A stretch of 64,000 bases of DNA from Calonectria ilicicola (lineage: Eukaryota; Ascomycota; Sordariomycetes; Hypocreales; Nectriaceae). Under the pieces are notes generated by a model. That model had not been told where the DNA came from and made no database searches. It saw nothing but the letters and a program-made list of their open reading frames with translations. Below are positions 1 to 15,689 of this stretch, in pieces. Positions within the stretch are counted from its first letter, which is position 1; every line of letters begins with the position of its first letter. The DNA lies in assembly GCA_020809705.1 (NCBI GenBank), contig CP085831.1, forward strand, positions 4,464,001-4,528,000. Direction: 5' to 3'. Made by a program: the position numbers and the translations under genes.

Positions 1-284
1 TAAGGTTTATTTAGATATTATTTATAATATTTAAATTTATAATAAATATAATTTTAAATTATAAAAAAAATAATATAAGTTAAAAAGATTTATTTTTTTT
101 TATTTTTATTTTTATTAATTATTATAAAATTATTTTATTTTTTTTATATTAATTATTATTTTAATTATATTTATAATAAGATTTATACTTTTTATATTAT
201 TATTTTATAAAGTAAGATTAATTATCTTTTAATAAGAATTATTTTATTATTTTATTTATTTTTAATAATATTATTTATTTAAAT

Positions 285-3200
285 TTTTAATATTAATATA
301 ATATTATTTAATAATTTATATTATAATAGTTAGATATAAAGACTATATTAGTTATACTTTAGGGGCTTTTTATTACTATTTATTTTAGCCTCTTTAAATT
401 TTACTATAACTTATTCCAATATATAATCTTAAACCTTATAATTAGTATATATAAAAGCTATTATATATATAAGATTTTTCTTAAAATAGGATATTATTGT
501 TAGAATTATAATATTTTATTGGGATAGATTATAGAGCTTTTTAAGATTAAAAGTAATATCTTAGATAATATATAGTAAAAATAATAGTTTTTAATATTAT
601 TTAATTTAATAAGAAGTTTAACTAGAGGTTTAAAATAGATAATAAATAATAGAAATATTTAATACTTAGAATATATTTTATTAATAATAATCTTTTATAA
701 TTTATATATTATATTATTAATAATTTTAAAGTTAAGATTTTTATTTTTATTAATAATTACTTTTATATTAGGTATAAATATAAATATAATTAGGATTAGA
801 TAGCTACTATTATTTTTAAAATCTATTATAAGCTATATTTCTCTTTTACTTATTATTACCTTCTTTCTACCTGCTTATATATACTAAGGTAAAAATAAGC
901 AGGCTACTTTTTTCTTTTTTTTATTAATCTAAAGTTACCTTTATATTTAGATTCTAATGATTAGAATTTAAGGGTATAATTATAGTAATACTAATGCTTT
1001 AAGAGATTGCCTAGCTTTTATAAAAGTATTTATTATTAAGGAGCTTTATATTAATTTTATTTTATTTTTTTTATTAAATTTATTATAATAATCTTTATAA
1101 TTATAGGTCTTTAGCTATTTATATTTATTTATTAAATAAAATAATATTTATAAATTTTTATTAAAGATATTAGGCTAATTATAATTCTTTATTAGTAATA
1201 TTATTATTTAGGGTAAGAATAGATCTGTCCTTTACTAGTTGAAATTAGCTAAAGTCTCTAAAAATAAAATTATTAAGATTCTTCTAAAATCTTAATTTAT
1301 TCTATAAAATTAGTATATTTACTTATTTATTATATAAAATATATATATATTAAGTATATTAATCTTATTAATAATAAAAAACTACTTTTCCTTCTAATTT
1401 ATTTACTTTACTATATTAATATAAATTTTAATAAACTTTATTATAAATAAATCTTTAATTTTAATCTAATAGATTATATAAAGTATTACTTTATTAATAT
1501 AAATAATTATTACTTTAAATAATATTATTATTAGAAGTTAATATAAAATACTTTTATAAAAGAAGATCTCTACTAATACCTTTATAACCTTGGATTTTCT
1601 AGTATTACTTTTATTACCTAGGAACTAGTAGAATTATAGTACCCTTATATTAATTTTATTATTTTAACCTTTATTATTAATTTATTTAATTTAATTTAAA
1701 TAATAATAAAATAAAAGAAATATAATTTTTTATTATTTATTAAATATTTTTTTATTTATAATACTTTTTTTAATTTATTTAAATATTATTTTAAATATAT
1801 ATTATATTATAATTATAATTTATTATATATATTAAATATTTAATTTTATTATTTTTATTAAATTATTTTCAAACCTAATAATAATATTATTTATTAATAA
1901 ATCTATTTCTTACTTAGTATTATTAAAGTATTTTATTATATTATCTTTTAAAATCCTTATCTTTATTTTCTTTAATTCTTTATTCTACTAACTTTTTATA
2001 AATATAAATTTATTTTATTTAAATATTTATAATAATAAATTTAATTAATATTATTAAATAAACTTTATTATAATTAAAAATTTAAGATTCTCTTTAAACT
2101 TTAATATTTTTTATTAAATATTATAAAATTATTAATATATTTTAATAAGCTATTTAGAACCCTTAATAATTTACCTTAGTCTTAAAATAACTTCTATTAT
2201 CTCAACTAGCTAACTAAATATACCAATCTAGTTAACTTAGTATAATTCCACTATACCTATATTAACCTTATATATATCCAAATTATTAAATAAAGTATTA
2301 TCCCCTACTATAATCCATTACTCTATATCCTGCCAGATATCTTCTACTAATTATCTAAGTAGCTGAATATTTCCTATAATTATTTAAAGCCTTTTTAGTA
2401 TATAATCCTTTTATTTCTTTTATAGATTATTTAGTTAACTAGTTTTATTAGTAAATAGCTATTATAGGATAAATAGTACTAGATATTATATTACTACTTA
2501 TTAATAATAATTTCCTTGTTCTATTGCTTTAAAGTCTATATTAAGAAAGCTATTTATATATAATATAATATAATTCTTTAATTATCTTAGAATTTATATT
2601 TACTTCTTATTTATACTTTAATCTTAATTAAACTTAATTTTTATAAACTTTTTTAAATAAATATATACTTTCCTTTATATTTAAATAAAAGAGAGATAAT
2701 TATAAAGATATAATAACTTTAAGATCTCCTTTTAATAATAATAAACTTTAAATATTAAAAGTTTCTTTCTCCTTTTACTAATTAAGATTTAATTTTTAAT
2801 AGGTTTATTTCTTTTTATTAAGTACTTTCTAGCTAATTATTATTAACCTAATTTCTTTCTACTTTATAGCTACCTTCTTTATATATTTTCTTAATTTTAA
2901 TTATCTTTTTCTTAAATATATTATCTTTTATAATATTATTATTAATATAAGATATATTAATATTATTAATATTATTAATTATATAATTATTTATATTAAG
3001 ATTATTATTATTTAAATCTATTTCTTTACTTAAATATCTAAAATATAATTATCTTTAGAATATACTTTAATAAAATAATATTATATTAATATAAGCTTAT
3101 TATAAAGTATTTAAAAATTTATTAAAATAATAAAGTAAATATATAAGAATCTTTATATAAAATAAAGATTATTAAGTAAATAATTAATTAATAATACTTA

Positions 3201-6200
3201 ATATATATTATTAAAAGTAATTAATAAAAGTAATATTTAATATATTAAATTATTTTCTTTTATTATTCTTAAATACTTTTATATTAATATTCTTTAAATA
3301 TAATTTTACTATTATAATTATATACTTCTAGCTTAAATCTTTAATCTTTATAATATAATTAATAAGATAGTAAATAAGTACTAGAGACTTAAAAGAGATT
3401 CCTATAAAGAAGATATTATAATTATATCTTAGATTAATAATTAAAGCTATATTATATCTATTAATTATAGAATATATATAATATAATTATAGTATTCTAT
3501 TAGAGGTAAAGCCTGACTTTACAATAAGCTTCCATAAGGCCCCAAATTAACAGCAGTTTCTAGCTCCTTTTTTAATAATATATTTTATATATAAGTTATT
3601 ATAAATATAATTTTATATAATTATTACTATAAAGCTTATCTTTATATTAAACTCTTTAATAAATTATTCCTAGTTTTACATCTTATAAGAAATATTATTA
3701 TAAATTAACTACCTAATATTTTTATTTTTTTTAAATATTATTTTATTTAGGTTTTTTATAAATATAGTATTAATATACTTAAGGATCTACTTTTAGGTTC
3801 TTAGAATACCTTTATTAATATTATCTTTAGTTATATTAATAATATTACTAAGGTTTAGATTCCTCTTCAATTATATTAGACTATAGAGGTAAAGTATATT
3901 TTATTTATTAATTTCTATTATACTAAAATATTAATTAATTTTATTAAATATAGATTCTTTATTAATCTTAATATATTTTTTAAAGAAAAAACTAATTTTA
4001 TAATAAAAGAATATAGCCAATTTAAGTGCATCTAGTATATTTAATTTTGTACTCTTATATAAGTTTTTTATCCTTTTATTAAACATCCTCTTAAAGTTAT
4101 TATTAATATAATCAGTTATACTATTATTAATTTTATTATTATCTTTATTTCTTTAATATATTATTAATTATAATTTAATTGGATTGGTTAAGTTATTAGG
4201 GCTAATAGTAAATTATATTGCTAGTATTTTATAGTAAATAATAAGGGATTTAATCTTCTGTTATATAGTAAGCTTTATCTTCTTTAATATTAGTTACTTA
4301 TATTTATAATAGAAGATATATTTTAAAAGCTTTTTAATCTTTTTATCTTCTATTTTTTTATCTTTCTCTAATTCTTTTTTAATCTTTTTTAATTTTATTA
4401 ATAATAAAGATTATATAATATATTTAATTTTTAAAAAATCATTTTACTTAATATTAATTATACTTATACCTTAATTTTTAAATTAAACTTTTATATTAAA
4501 AATTAAAAATAAAAAAGTTTAATAATTTATAAATTAAATATTATATTTTTATAATATTACTTTTACTTATATTTAAAGATTTATATTATATTTAAGTATA
4601 TATAAAAAGTCCAATAGATCTTCTTTATATAGATTATTTAAGTAGTACTTTTAAAAATCAAATTCTATTTTCTTTTTATATTATAAAATCTTAAATCTAA
4701 ATAGTAAAAGTATTAGGAATATTTTTGCTTAATATTAAATATTATTATTATTTATATATTTTTCTAACTTTAGAATATATATAAATAAATATCTATTTTT
4801 ATTTTACTATATATTCTCTATTAGATGGTTTTTATAAATATTTAGTATATTAATGCTAGCTAATAAGTTAATTATATATTGTAACTTAGCTGCCTTATTA
4901 TCCTCTAGTAGTATATCCAAGGAAAATATATTAGAGCAATAGATTTAGTTAAAAAAGCTCCTTTTAGTATTATCTTTAAAATTATCCTTTTTAATATTAT
5001 TATATTTAAAATTGTTCTAATTATTAGATATTCTATTTTTATTAATTAACTTTTATTAAATTTATATTATTATTTTTATATATTTCTTCTTAATACTATA
5101 TTTAATTATTAATATAATATATATAATTCTTATCTTTTTATAAACTATTAGCTAGTTCTCTTTAATTCTTTTAAAAACTTACTTTAGTATTTTATATAAA
5201 AATTAACCCTAGGTATTTATTTTTATTATATTAATTTAGATATTTTTATAATATAGATTATTTTACTTTAATTATAATAAAGCCTGCTCTACCTTCTATC
5301 TATATACTAACAATAACTTACTTAGATCTTATGATCTAGGCCGGTTTTTTCTATATTATATTATATATATATTATTTAATATATATAAGAGAGAATATGG
5401 TAAGACTTTTATAGTAATTTATTTAATATTATTTAGGAAGATAGTAATATATCCTTTAATATATTTGGTATATTTAATATTTTAAATATTACTTTTTCTT
5501 TTATTAATCCTTATAATATATCTAAAATATATATTTAATATAATAAGGGCTTCTTTAATAAGTATTAAGCCTTTAAGCTCTTTAAAATATATATACTTAT
5601 AGCTTAATTTTTAATAAAGTAGGATTCTTATATTTATTTTTAGTAGTTATACTTGTTGCTTATAGCTCTTATAGACTTTAATATTGTGCCTAAGGTAAAA
5701 ACATTTTTAATATAAGAATAGACTTTAATAAGTCTTTTTTATATTATATATTTCTTATTCTTTTTAACTTATATTAATTATATTATTTTTACTAAACTTT
5801 TAATAATATAATATATAAATTTAAGTAAATAATATATTTTTATTATATAAGGCCTAGTAAAAGTTTATTATAGTAAATATCTTTTAATCTAATAGTATTA
5901 GCTTTACTTATTTATCTTTATATAAAAGCCTTTTCTTTATTATATACTTATCTTTTAATAATTTAAAAGCTCTTTATAAAAATTCTAATTACTTAATAAT
6001 ATTTTATTATAATTAGGATTAATCTTTTCTAAAGCCTTATTCTTTTACAACCCTAATACTCTTTCTTTTTAATTTTATTACTTTCTACTAATAAATAGTA
6101 TAATATATACTTAGATTAAATACTTTAGAATCCTAGATCTTATAATATTAAGTATAAATATACTAGTTAGTAGTATTAATTTAATACTTAATTTATATTA

Positions 6201-9200
6201 TTATAGCCTCCTACTTCTTTCTCCTTTATCTAATATACTTTTCTTAATAAAGGAGGTAAATCTTATTTAAATTAGATACATTTAAGTCCTAGATCTTTTA
6301 ATATATATTATAAAGATATTAGTTTTAGTATTTTATTCTTTTTTTTTAGTTTTTATAGCCTTTTTTTTAAATTTATAGCCTTTTACTAATAAATAGTGTA
6401 ACTTTTATTTAAGTTAGATACTTCTAGGTTTTAAATTTTATAGTATTTATTATAAAGGCACTATCTAGCACTAATTTTACTCTTTAATTATTCTTTTATT
6501 CTTTATTTTATTCTTTTTTTTATTTTAATTTACTTTAACTAATAGAAGATATAAGTCTTTTTTAAATTAGATTTCTTTAGATTCTAGATCTTATAATATA
6601 AATAGTAAAGGCACTAGCTAATACTAATTTGGCTCTTTATTTATTCTCTTATAGCCTAAATACTTCTTTTTTTATTATTGCTCTTTTTTTTAATAGAGGG
6701 GGTAGGTTTTATTTAAGTTAAATACTTTTAGATCTTAGATCTTTTTGTAGTTATTATAAAAGCATTGGCTGGCTTTAATTTGGTTCTATATTTATTCTTA
6801 CTTTAATTCTAGCTTTTTTATTTTTATTCTTTTTCTTTTTTATTAATAGAGAAGATAAGTCTTATTTAAATTAAATATTTTTAAATTTTAGGATTTTTTA
6901 TATTTAATATAAAGATATTAATTCTTATTTTTATAATAAGTAGAATATATATAATAAATCTTAATTACTTATAGAATTTAATAGTTCTTATATTTAGTAT
7001 ACTTTTTATTATTTGTATATTTTAAATTTAAAGGTATTATAAATATTATAAATATTATATTATTTATATTAAATTAAATATTTAATCTTAATTATATTAA
7101 TATACTATTAATTTTCTATATATTTTCTTTTAATATTATAATATTTAAACTTTAATCTAATTTATTAATTATATTATTATATATTTAAAAGTTTATTATA
7201 AAATTTAAAAATTAAAAAAGCTATTTTTTAATATACTTTAATAATATTAAAAAAATAAATTAATTATTCTTTTATTAATTATATATATTATAATAATTAT
7301 TAATTTAATATTAAAATTAATTTTAAGAATATATAATTATTTAAAGTAAAATAAATATCTCTTCTTCTTTATATAATTCTAGCTAGATTCTTATCTTAAT
7401 TATATTTCTCCCCTCTTCCCTTATTTTATTATCTTTTCTTAATCTTTATTTTATTATCTTTTTAATTCTTTTTTAATATCTTTCTTATATTACTTCTATT
7501 TTCTTCTAAATTAAACCTAATCTTATTCTTATAATATTATAATTTTTATTTATTTTTTCCTTCTTTATATATTCTTTTCTCTTTTTAATTAATTATAAAA
7601 TAATAATAGCTTATTCTTTTATTAAAGTTTATTTCTTTATTCTTATAAATATTCTTCTTATAAATTAAATCTTTTAATTTTATTATAGTTATTAAATAAT
7701 ATTTACTTTTACCTTTAATTACTTTTAAACTTTTTTAATTAATATAATTTTAATTAAAAAAATAATACTATTAATTTTCTTATTTAATTAAAAATTATAT
7801 AAGATAATATTATTATATTTAAATAAAGTTATTAATAAATAACTAAATTATTTAAAAATCTAGACTTAGCTTTTATTATAGTTTTTTACTTTTACTTCTT
7901 AGTCTTAATAAATATAAAGGTTAAAAAGCTTATATATTACTTATTTACCTATATTTATTTAATTGGCTTTTTAGAAAAGGGATAGGGTATTAGTAGGCTT
8001 AAAATATAGATAATATTTTAATTTAAATAATAGATAGTTTTACTATATAATTAGTAAGGGTTAGATAGTATTATTATAGGGAATTATTTTATAAATAAAA
8101 TATTACTTTAGATTTTATAATTATTAATTATAAATTATTTTTAATTATTTTATCTTTTATTTAAAAATTTAATATATTTATTAAATATTAATATTTAAAT
8201 AAAAGGTTTTAAGTAAATTAGGTTTTTTATTTTTATTAAAGATATCTATATTTTATTTATTTTATTTTACTAATATTATATATATTATATCTAAATCTAA
8301 TTTATTTTATACTAATAGAAATTACTTTTAAAAATCTTTAAATAATTAAAAAAGGCTTAGTAATAATTTAATTCTATTTTTTATTACTTAACTTAATACT
8401 TCTATTTAACTCTCTAACCTTAATTTATAATATATAAGAGGCCTTAATATTAAAGCTTTTATTAAACTTCTTTTAATACCTTCTTCTTATATATAGAATC
8501 CTAAATATATCTTTCTACTACTTAAGACTTACTAAAATACCAATCTATAAAAAATCTATCTTAATTTTAATTTTATAATCTTTAACTACCTAATAGATAA
8601 ACTATAATAGAAGAATTAGTGGTTTTGGATAATTAAAAAGATTTATTCCTTTACCTTAATATAGATACTTAAGAAACTAGATGTATATTCTTCTAATAGT
8701 AATAATAAAGAGAAGGTTTATAAGATATCTATTAGGGTAATCTATAATATAAGTCTTTAAATATATATATTATTTACTTAATTTTAATTATAAAATTACT
8801 TTTATTAACTTTTATTTAAATTTAATTTATATACCTTTTTAAATAATAAAAGGTTTCTAGTTATTATTTTCTAAAGTACTATTATTAGCTAGATAATTAG
8901 CTTAGGTAAGATTATTTTAAAGTAGAATTTTTTATTATTATTTAATAATAATTAACTAAAATACTATTACTTAATATATAGATCTATTTACTTTATTTTA
9001 AACTAGATAGATAAGTTCTTTTATTATAATTTTTATATTTTTTAGATTTTTATTTTTTTATTAATTAATATACTTTCTTTTATATTTTTATATAAGAGGA
9101 TAATAGAGAAGGTAAAGATTTAGTTTATTTCTAGATTGTCTTTTTTATATATTAGTAAAATAGTTAATCTTCTTAATTATTAGTACTTAGTAAACTTATT

Positions 9201-10083
9201 AGCTAATAAAAATAATTATATCTTTATTATAATTCCTAAATCTTAAAGCTTTTTAAAAAGAATAATATCTTTATTAACTATAATTTTTATAATATCTTCT
9301 ATTATTAATATCTTTATAAGAACTTCTAGTAAATTTAAAGATATTAAATTAAAGTTTAAATTATTTTTTAAAAAAAGTAAAATATAATAAGTATTAAATA
9401 TACTTTTAAGTATATTTTATATAAAGAAAAGATTTACTACCTTTATATTTAATATTAAAAGAATTTTAATTAAAAAGATTTATATTTTTTTTAATAGTAT
9501 ATTATTATTAATATTAAAATATTTATTATTTTCTTTTTTATATTTAAAAGGATTTTAAAAAGTTCTTTATGAAGCTTTAAGAATATTTTATAAAATATTA
9601 ATAAGATTTATATTATATTAATCTTTAATTTAAATAATCCTAATTTAATTAATATTAATTAATATAATAATAATAAGATTAAATATAAAACTATATTTTA
9701 AATTACTAAACTTATTAATATTCCCAAAATACCTAATTATTAAATATAATCTTTTATAATAAAGCTTTTAAAAATAAAAAAGAATAAAAAGTATTTAATA
9801 AAGAAATTATAAAGGATTTTATAAATTTAATTTATATAAAAGATTTAAATAATTTAATATATATAATTAAATAATAATTTATCTCTCTCTAATATAATAT
9901 TATAATATAATAATTATTAAATTTAACTCTAATCTTAGCTTTTATAATTAATCTATTACAACTTTTACCCTACTACAAGGTCAAACAAAGACTTACATTC
10001 TTTAAGTATATTATATACAAACGCCCTTTTGTATTTCCAGCTTGCTCGCTTCTTGCTTCATAGGCGTAAGCTCATTCCACAAT
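285..10083. repeat. Unclassified ~9.8 kb repeat unit, copy 1
   Basis: This unit matches the sequence from about 10,084 onward once two later insertions are removed from that second copy. Anchors include the segment near 3,510-3,570 (pairs with about 18,950-19,010), the segment near 360-420 (pairs with about 15,740-15,800), and the right end at about 9,960-10,083 (pairs with 32,540-32,676). The left boundary is approximate because AT-richness blurs it. No terminal repeats or diagnostic transposase or reverse transcriptase motif could be recognised. A minus-strand coding trace occurs at 4,808-4,971. It could be a large DNA transposon, a non-LTR element or a duplicated subtelomeric unit; I cannot decide between these. 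Confidence 0.65.
4808..4971 (-). pseudogene. Decayed coding trace inside repeat copy 1
   Basis: Read on the minus strand, this stretch has a protein-like composition (a run LLEDNKAAKLQYIINLLAS) with one interior stop of the CAA-to-TAA type. The corresponding part of copy 2 (about 20,250-20,405) is similar in sequence. It suggests the ~9.8 kb unit once encoded a protein on this strand. I do not recognise the family. Confidence 0.4.
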
Positions 10084-10109
10084 ATTAAAATAATATCTTT
10101 TAATAATTT

Positions 10110-10324
10110 TATAATAAACTGGATTTATAACTAGGGTGAAGTACAAATGGGACTGTAATAGACCTCTATTCTTATTACCAAGACTTCAACTTAACAAACC
10201 ATAGAACTATTTGCTTACACTTACTATATAATATTATTATAGGTATCCTTGCCTTATAGTGTCTTATATTAGTATATATTTAGTATATATACTTAATTAA
10301 TCCTTTTAGTTCTATATTTTTATA
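10110..10324 (-). repeat. LTR of the 5.6 kb retrotransposon (3' LTR)
   Basis: This 215-base direct repeat pairs with 15,475-15,689. It is the more heavily mutated partner: near its right end it has TATATT where the partner keeps TGCGCT, and nearly all differences are C-to-T or G-to-A. Confidence 0.85.
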
Positions 10325-13106
10325 ATTATTTTTTTCTTTTAAAAGCTTATTTTTAAATTTTAAAAGAATTTAATAAAAGTAATATTACCTTTATATCTTA
10401 TTATCCTATTTTTTATATATCCTTTTAATTTATTTATAGTACTTATATATTAAAGTTATTATATTTTTAAGATAAGCTTTAGGTTCTTATATATTATACT
10501 TTATAGGCTATTTAATCTACTTAATCTAATATAATATCTTATTATTATTACCTTTATATATAATAATCTTCTTAATCTTTTACTTATTCTTTTCTTTAGC
10601 TAACTTTAGTAGGTGGGTAGTAGCATTACCTTTAGTACCTTCCTAGGATTTAAGTAAGAAAACTAAGAAAATATTATATATCTATTGGTATTACTTAGGT
10701 AGATATATCTTATAGGCCTATTGTTCTATTCTTTTAATAATAATAACCTTAATAAACTTAGATATAAGCTTTTTATACTTAAATCTAAAGTTCCTTATAA
10801 ATAAATTAATAATTTATTCTTTTTTATATTTTATAATAATATACTTTTTATTATAATATTTAACCTATATTTTTATAATTTTTTACTAATATTATTAAAC
10901 TTAAATATATATATAATTTAAGACTTTAATATACTTTTATATACTTTATATATAAATCTTTAAATACTTTAAAGTATATTTAATTATTTTAAAATAATAA
11001 TTATATAATACTTATATTAATAATACTTTAATAATATTATATTAATTATTATTATAAATAAACTTACTTTTAAAGAATTATATTATCCATCTTTTTAAGA
11101 TTTTTTCTATAAATAATCTTAAATATCTCTTTAAGGTTTAATATATTTACTTAATTTATTTATTAATTTAAAGATAGTAGATAGTAGATAACTATTTAAT
11201 TATTATTTATTTTTTTATTAATTTCTTTTTAGAATTAGCTTATAAATAGCTTATTTTAATTATTTATAATATTTTTTAATATTTTATATTAATATTTTAT
11301 ATATTTATATAATATTTATATTATTTAAATAATAATAAATATCTTTTTTATAAATATAAATATAATAAACTTTATTATATAATAGATAATTATAAAAATA
11401 GTATTATATTCTTCTCTATTATTATAAACACTTTAAGGCAATCTTATAATAAAATCTATACTAATTTCTTAAAAAAATATACTAATAATAATAAAAACTA
11501 TAATTTTCTATATAATTTATAATATAAGATTTATATACTTTAATATATCTAACATCTTAAGATATAATTATATATATTTTTTATAATTCCTTTTTAATAG
11601 AATTTTCTTTTAATAAATTTAATTATCTTAGTAACTTTCATATACCTTACTCTTAAATCATTATAATATCTATAAAATATCTTAATCCTTAGTATATATT
11701 ATATTAAAATAATTAGCCTTCCCTTATAAAAGAATATACCATTTCTATTTAAGTAATATACCTTTATATCTCTAGTGTTCTATTTAATCTTTTATATTTA
11801 TTATTAATAAAAAGGATCTTTAGTTTATAATTCTTAAATTAGTTTTTTTAATTATATAGATAATTAAGTAAAAAATATTATTTTACTTTTTATAAACTCT
11901 TTTATAATAGAATATAAAATAAATTATTCTAAATCAACTACCCTAACTTCTAATAAATCTTTATAATTAAAATATATAACCTCTTTTTATTAAATGTTCT
12001 TCTTTATAATAATATTATTAGCTTTTTATTATTATATAATTAAAAAGATTATAATTATATTCCACTAATCTAATAATCTAATAGCTTACTCTTAATCTAA
12101 AAATAAGAAACCTTTACTTATTATTTAATATATAAATATATTATCTTTAAAATTAATATAAATAATTTATATATAAGTATTAGTAATTTTAATTTTACTT
12201 TTTATATTAATAATTATATATTATATATTTAATAATAATTTTTTTATTAATTAAAGCTTTTTTATAAATATAAAAAATATATTTTTATATATAATTTTCT
12301 TTTTTATATAATTTAATTATTTTAATAAATTATTTATTAAATTAAGCTTCTTTAGCCTATATTTAAAATTAAAATTAAATAAGGATAATCTATAAATCTA
12401 TTTTATAAATCTTTCTTTAAGATCTTTTATTAAAATTTTAATAATACCTTTAAAAATAAAATAATCTATTAATATTACAAACTTCTCTAATAGCTTTAAT
12501 AAATAGTAACTCTAATACTTTAAGCTCTCAATAATTATAAGCAGCTCTTACTATCTAATTCCCTAATATTATTCAGTATTAGAGAGCTTCCTTAATTAAT
12601 AGACTATCAGGTGCTATTGATCTTTTATAAGCTATAATAAGATCTTTGAGATAGTCTTAGTAGATATATCTATTTTAATATAAGCTTTTAGGATTAGATT
12701 CTAATATTATAAGATGGTTATTAAATAGAAGGTTATCTTTAATTCCTAGAATATATCTTTTTTAATCTTAATTTAAATAAAGTCTTTAGCCTTATAATTA
12801 TTCTTATTTTTTTTAAATAGTTTTATTAAAAATTCTATTATTTTAAAGTATTTAAAAATAAATTTTTAATAAAAATTATAAAAATTAAGGAATATCTATA
12901 TATTCTTATATAAGATTGGTTTCTTTTATTTAATAATAGATTAAACTTATATAAGATTTATTTTAATATTTTTCTAAGTAATTATATATTTTAAAAATTC
13001 TATCTTTTATTAATAAAAAGTATATTTAAAAAGTTTAATATATAATTAAAAGTTATATAATTATCTAAAAATCTCTTTAATATCTTTAATATATTATTTT
13101 TTTATT

Positions 13107-13136
13107 TTAAAATAAATAATAATATTATTTAAATAT
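13107..13136 (-). pseudogene. Reverse transcriptase YLDD-motif trace
   Basis: The minus strand reads Y-L-N-N-I-I-I-Y-F-K, the fossil of a YLDD catalytic motif of an LTR-retrotransposon reverse transcriptase. The two catalytic Asp codons (GAT/GAC) now read AAT, as expected from RIP. No open frame survives around it. Confidence 0.6.
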
Positions 13137-15474
13137 ATAATATAATAAATATTTAAAAGTCTTATAAATATATAATAAATATATATTTAAAAAGTAATTA
13201 AAGTATTAATTAATTTAAATAATATAATTATATATTTAAAGTAATTATATTAAATTCTAAAAATAATCTTCTATTTATTACTTTTTTTAATTTTAATATA
13301 ATAATATATATTATAAATATTAATCTTAATAATCTATCTTACTCCTACTAATCTATTTAAAAGGTTATTAATAAATAGAAATAAATATTAATTTTTAATA
13401 ATAATTATATTAAAACCTTTATAATCTATATATAAATATATAATATTATCTTTTTTTAATATAAATAATATTAATATATTAATAATATTAACTAATAATT
13501 ATATTCTACTATTAATAATATTATTTATTATATATACTTATAATATATAATATTATTTAATATTTAGTAGATATAATGGATTATATAGAGACTCTTTATC
13601 TTTTATAATATTAATAGAATGCTCTATATCTTTAAAAAGAAATAAGTTTATATATTTAATAATAATTATATATATTAATTATAATATTTTCTTTATTTAT
13701 AGAATTATTTAAAAAAAGTAGATTATTAATATCTTTTAAATATTATACTTTAATAAATACTCTTTAAATTTTCTAAAATATTCTTTAATAATTAATTAAA
13801 AATAAAGTTAATTAATATACCTTATATAAGGCTAATATAGTTCTATTATAACTTTCTAATATAAGTATAGTTATATCTAGGGCTAGCTTTAAACCTAGTT
13901 TTTACACTAGTTATTAGCTAATAAGGTCTACCTATATATAGATATCTATATTTACCTAGACTTCTTCTTTCTTATAAATATTAAATACTAATACTCTTCC
14001 TTAGATAATCTATTTTAAAGATAGAAGTTTTTTATATATAATAGCTTTATATATTAAACTTATACTTATTTATTTTCTAATAAATCTATTTTAATAAAAT
14101 TATTATTAATAATTTAAATTTTAATAATTTTAAAAAGTATATTATCCTTTTATTATAATAAATAATAAAAAAATATAATCTTTTTTATTATAAATATAAT
14201 AAATTAAAAATTAAATATAATTAAAATTAATAATCTTCTTTATATTATTAAAAGTAATAAAAAAATAGATTTAATATTATCTCTTAAAAAGATTAGTTTA
14301 AGTATACCTTCTTAACTTCTACCTTTACCTTAGTCTTTACCTTAACCTTTATAATTATTAAAATATTACTTTTAAAAGCTTTTTTATTAATTAAAAAGTA
14401 ATTTTTTAATATTATTACTTTTTTATATTTTTTAATTATTTTAATAAAAATAGATTTAAAGTTACTTAATTTTATTAATTATTTTATAAAACTTTTTAAA
14501 CTTTATTTTTTATTTTAATATTTTTACTTTTAATTTAAATTATAATTTAAAATAATATTAATAAGTTAAGATAATATTATTCTTTAAATCTTTAATACTT
14601 AATATAGTATATAAGACTATTTATATAATAAAGTATTATTATAATATATAATCCTTTTTCTACTTTAGAGATAGTAACTTATTATAGAGCTAGTATTTAT
14701 ATAGATTTAGGTTAATATATATCTTATATATAAAAATAAAAAAGTCTTCTTATAAAAGGTCTTAGCTAGTAAGCCCTCTAATATAGTTATATTATTATAT
14801 TTATAGAAGATATAAGAACTTAGTTATAGCTTACTTTATATACTATATAGTAGAATTACCTAGCTATAAGCTATTATTAGCTTTAATAATATAGATCTAG
14901 TTATTAATTTAAATACTTAATATATCTTTATTAAGCCTCTTATAATTATATAATAAAGATTTTTTATAATCCTTCCTTAGACCTATACTAAGCTATATAG
15001 CCAATTAATATAATATATCTATTTAAAATTATTATTACTAAATCTAAAGTTATTATTATTATATTTAAAATTATTTTTATTATTAAATTATTATAATTAT
15101 AAAATCTTTTATAAATATTATAATTTTTTTTATATTATATAAAATTTATATTATAAATAATAATAATATTTACTCTTTAATATTCTTTAAATTTTAAAAT
15201 TCTTACTTCTTTAATTTTATAATTAAAATATTTTTAAAAATTAAAATAAAAAATATATCTAAATTCTTTAAAGCTTTACCTTTTTAAATAAGCTTTTTTG
15301 AAGTTCTTATTTATACTCTTAATTATATATAATTTATATTTATAACTTTTATTTATTATAATAAATCTTTATTAACTTAAAAAATAATAATACAATACTA
15401 ATCCTTCCTAAGCTTCTAATAACTCTATCTATTATATAATATACTAATCTCCTAAAAAAAAGAAATTAAAGAAT

Positions 15475-15689
15475 TATAATAAATTAAATTTATAACTAAA
15501 ATAAAACACAAATAAAACTATAATAGACCTTTATTTTTATTACTAAGACTTTAACTTAATAAATTATAGAACCATTTGCCTATACTTATTATATAATATT
15601 ATTATAGGTGTCCTTGCTTTATAGTATCTTGCGCTAGTATACATTCGGTATGTGTGCTTGATTGGTCCTCTTGGTCCCATATCTTTATA
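15475..15689 (-). repeat. LTR of the 5.6 kb retrotransposon (5' LTR)
   Basis: This 215-base direct repeat pairs with 10,110-10,324. A GC-retaining island at about 15,628-15,678 approximates the pre-RIP sequence. It is followed at once by the AATTT target duplication. Confidence 0.85.

Larger units (their letters stand above)
10110..15689 (-). mobile_element. LTR retrotransposon (Ty3/Gypsy-type), RIP-inactivated
   Basis: This is a full-length element of 5,580 bases with two 215-bp LTRs and a 5-bp target site duplication AATTT at 10,105-10,109 and 15,690-15,694. Both LTRs begin and end with TATA-like bases where TG...CA is expected, as RIP would produce. A reverse-transcriptase trace near 13,107-13,136 on the minus strand reads YLNNIIIY, from the YLDD class of motif, with both Asp codons changed to Asn by G-to-A. 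Orientation is therefore minus, with the 5' LTR at the right. The Gypsy assignment rests on the RT position in the element and is likely rather than proven. It inserted into the left end of repeat copy 2. Confidence 0.85.

Noticed and set aside
285..10083. Possibility that the ~9.8 kb tandem unit is a RIP-mutated rDNA repeat
   Set aside because: Length and tandem order fit, but no rRNA-like conserved segments could be recognised and protein-like traces are present.
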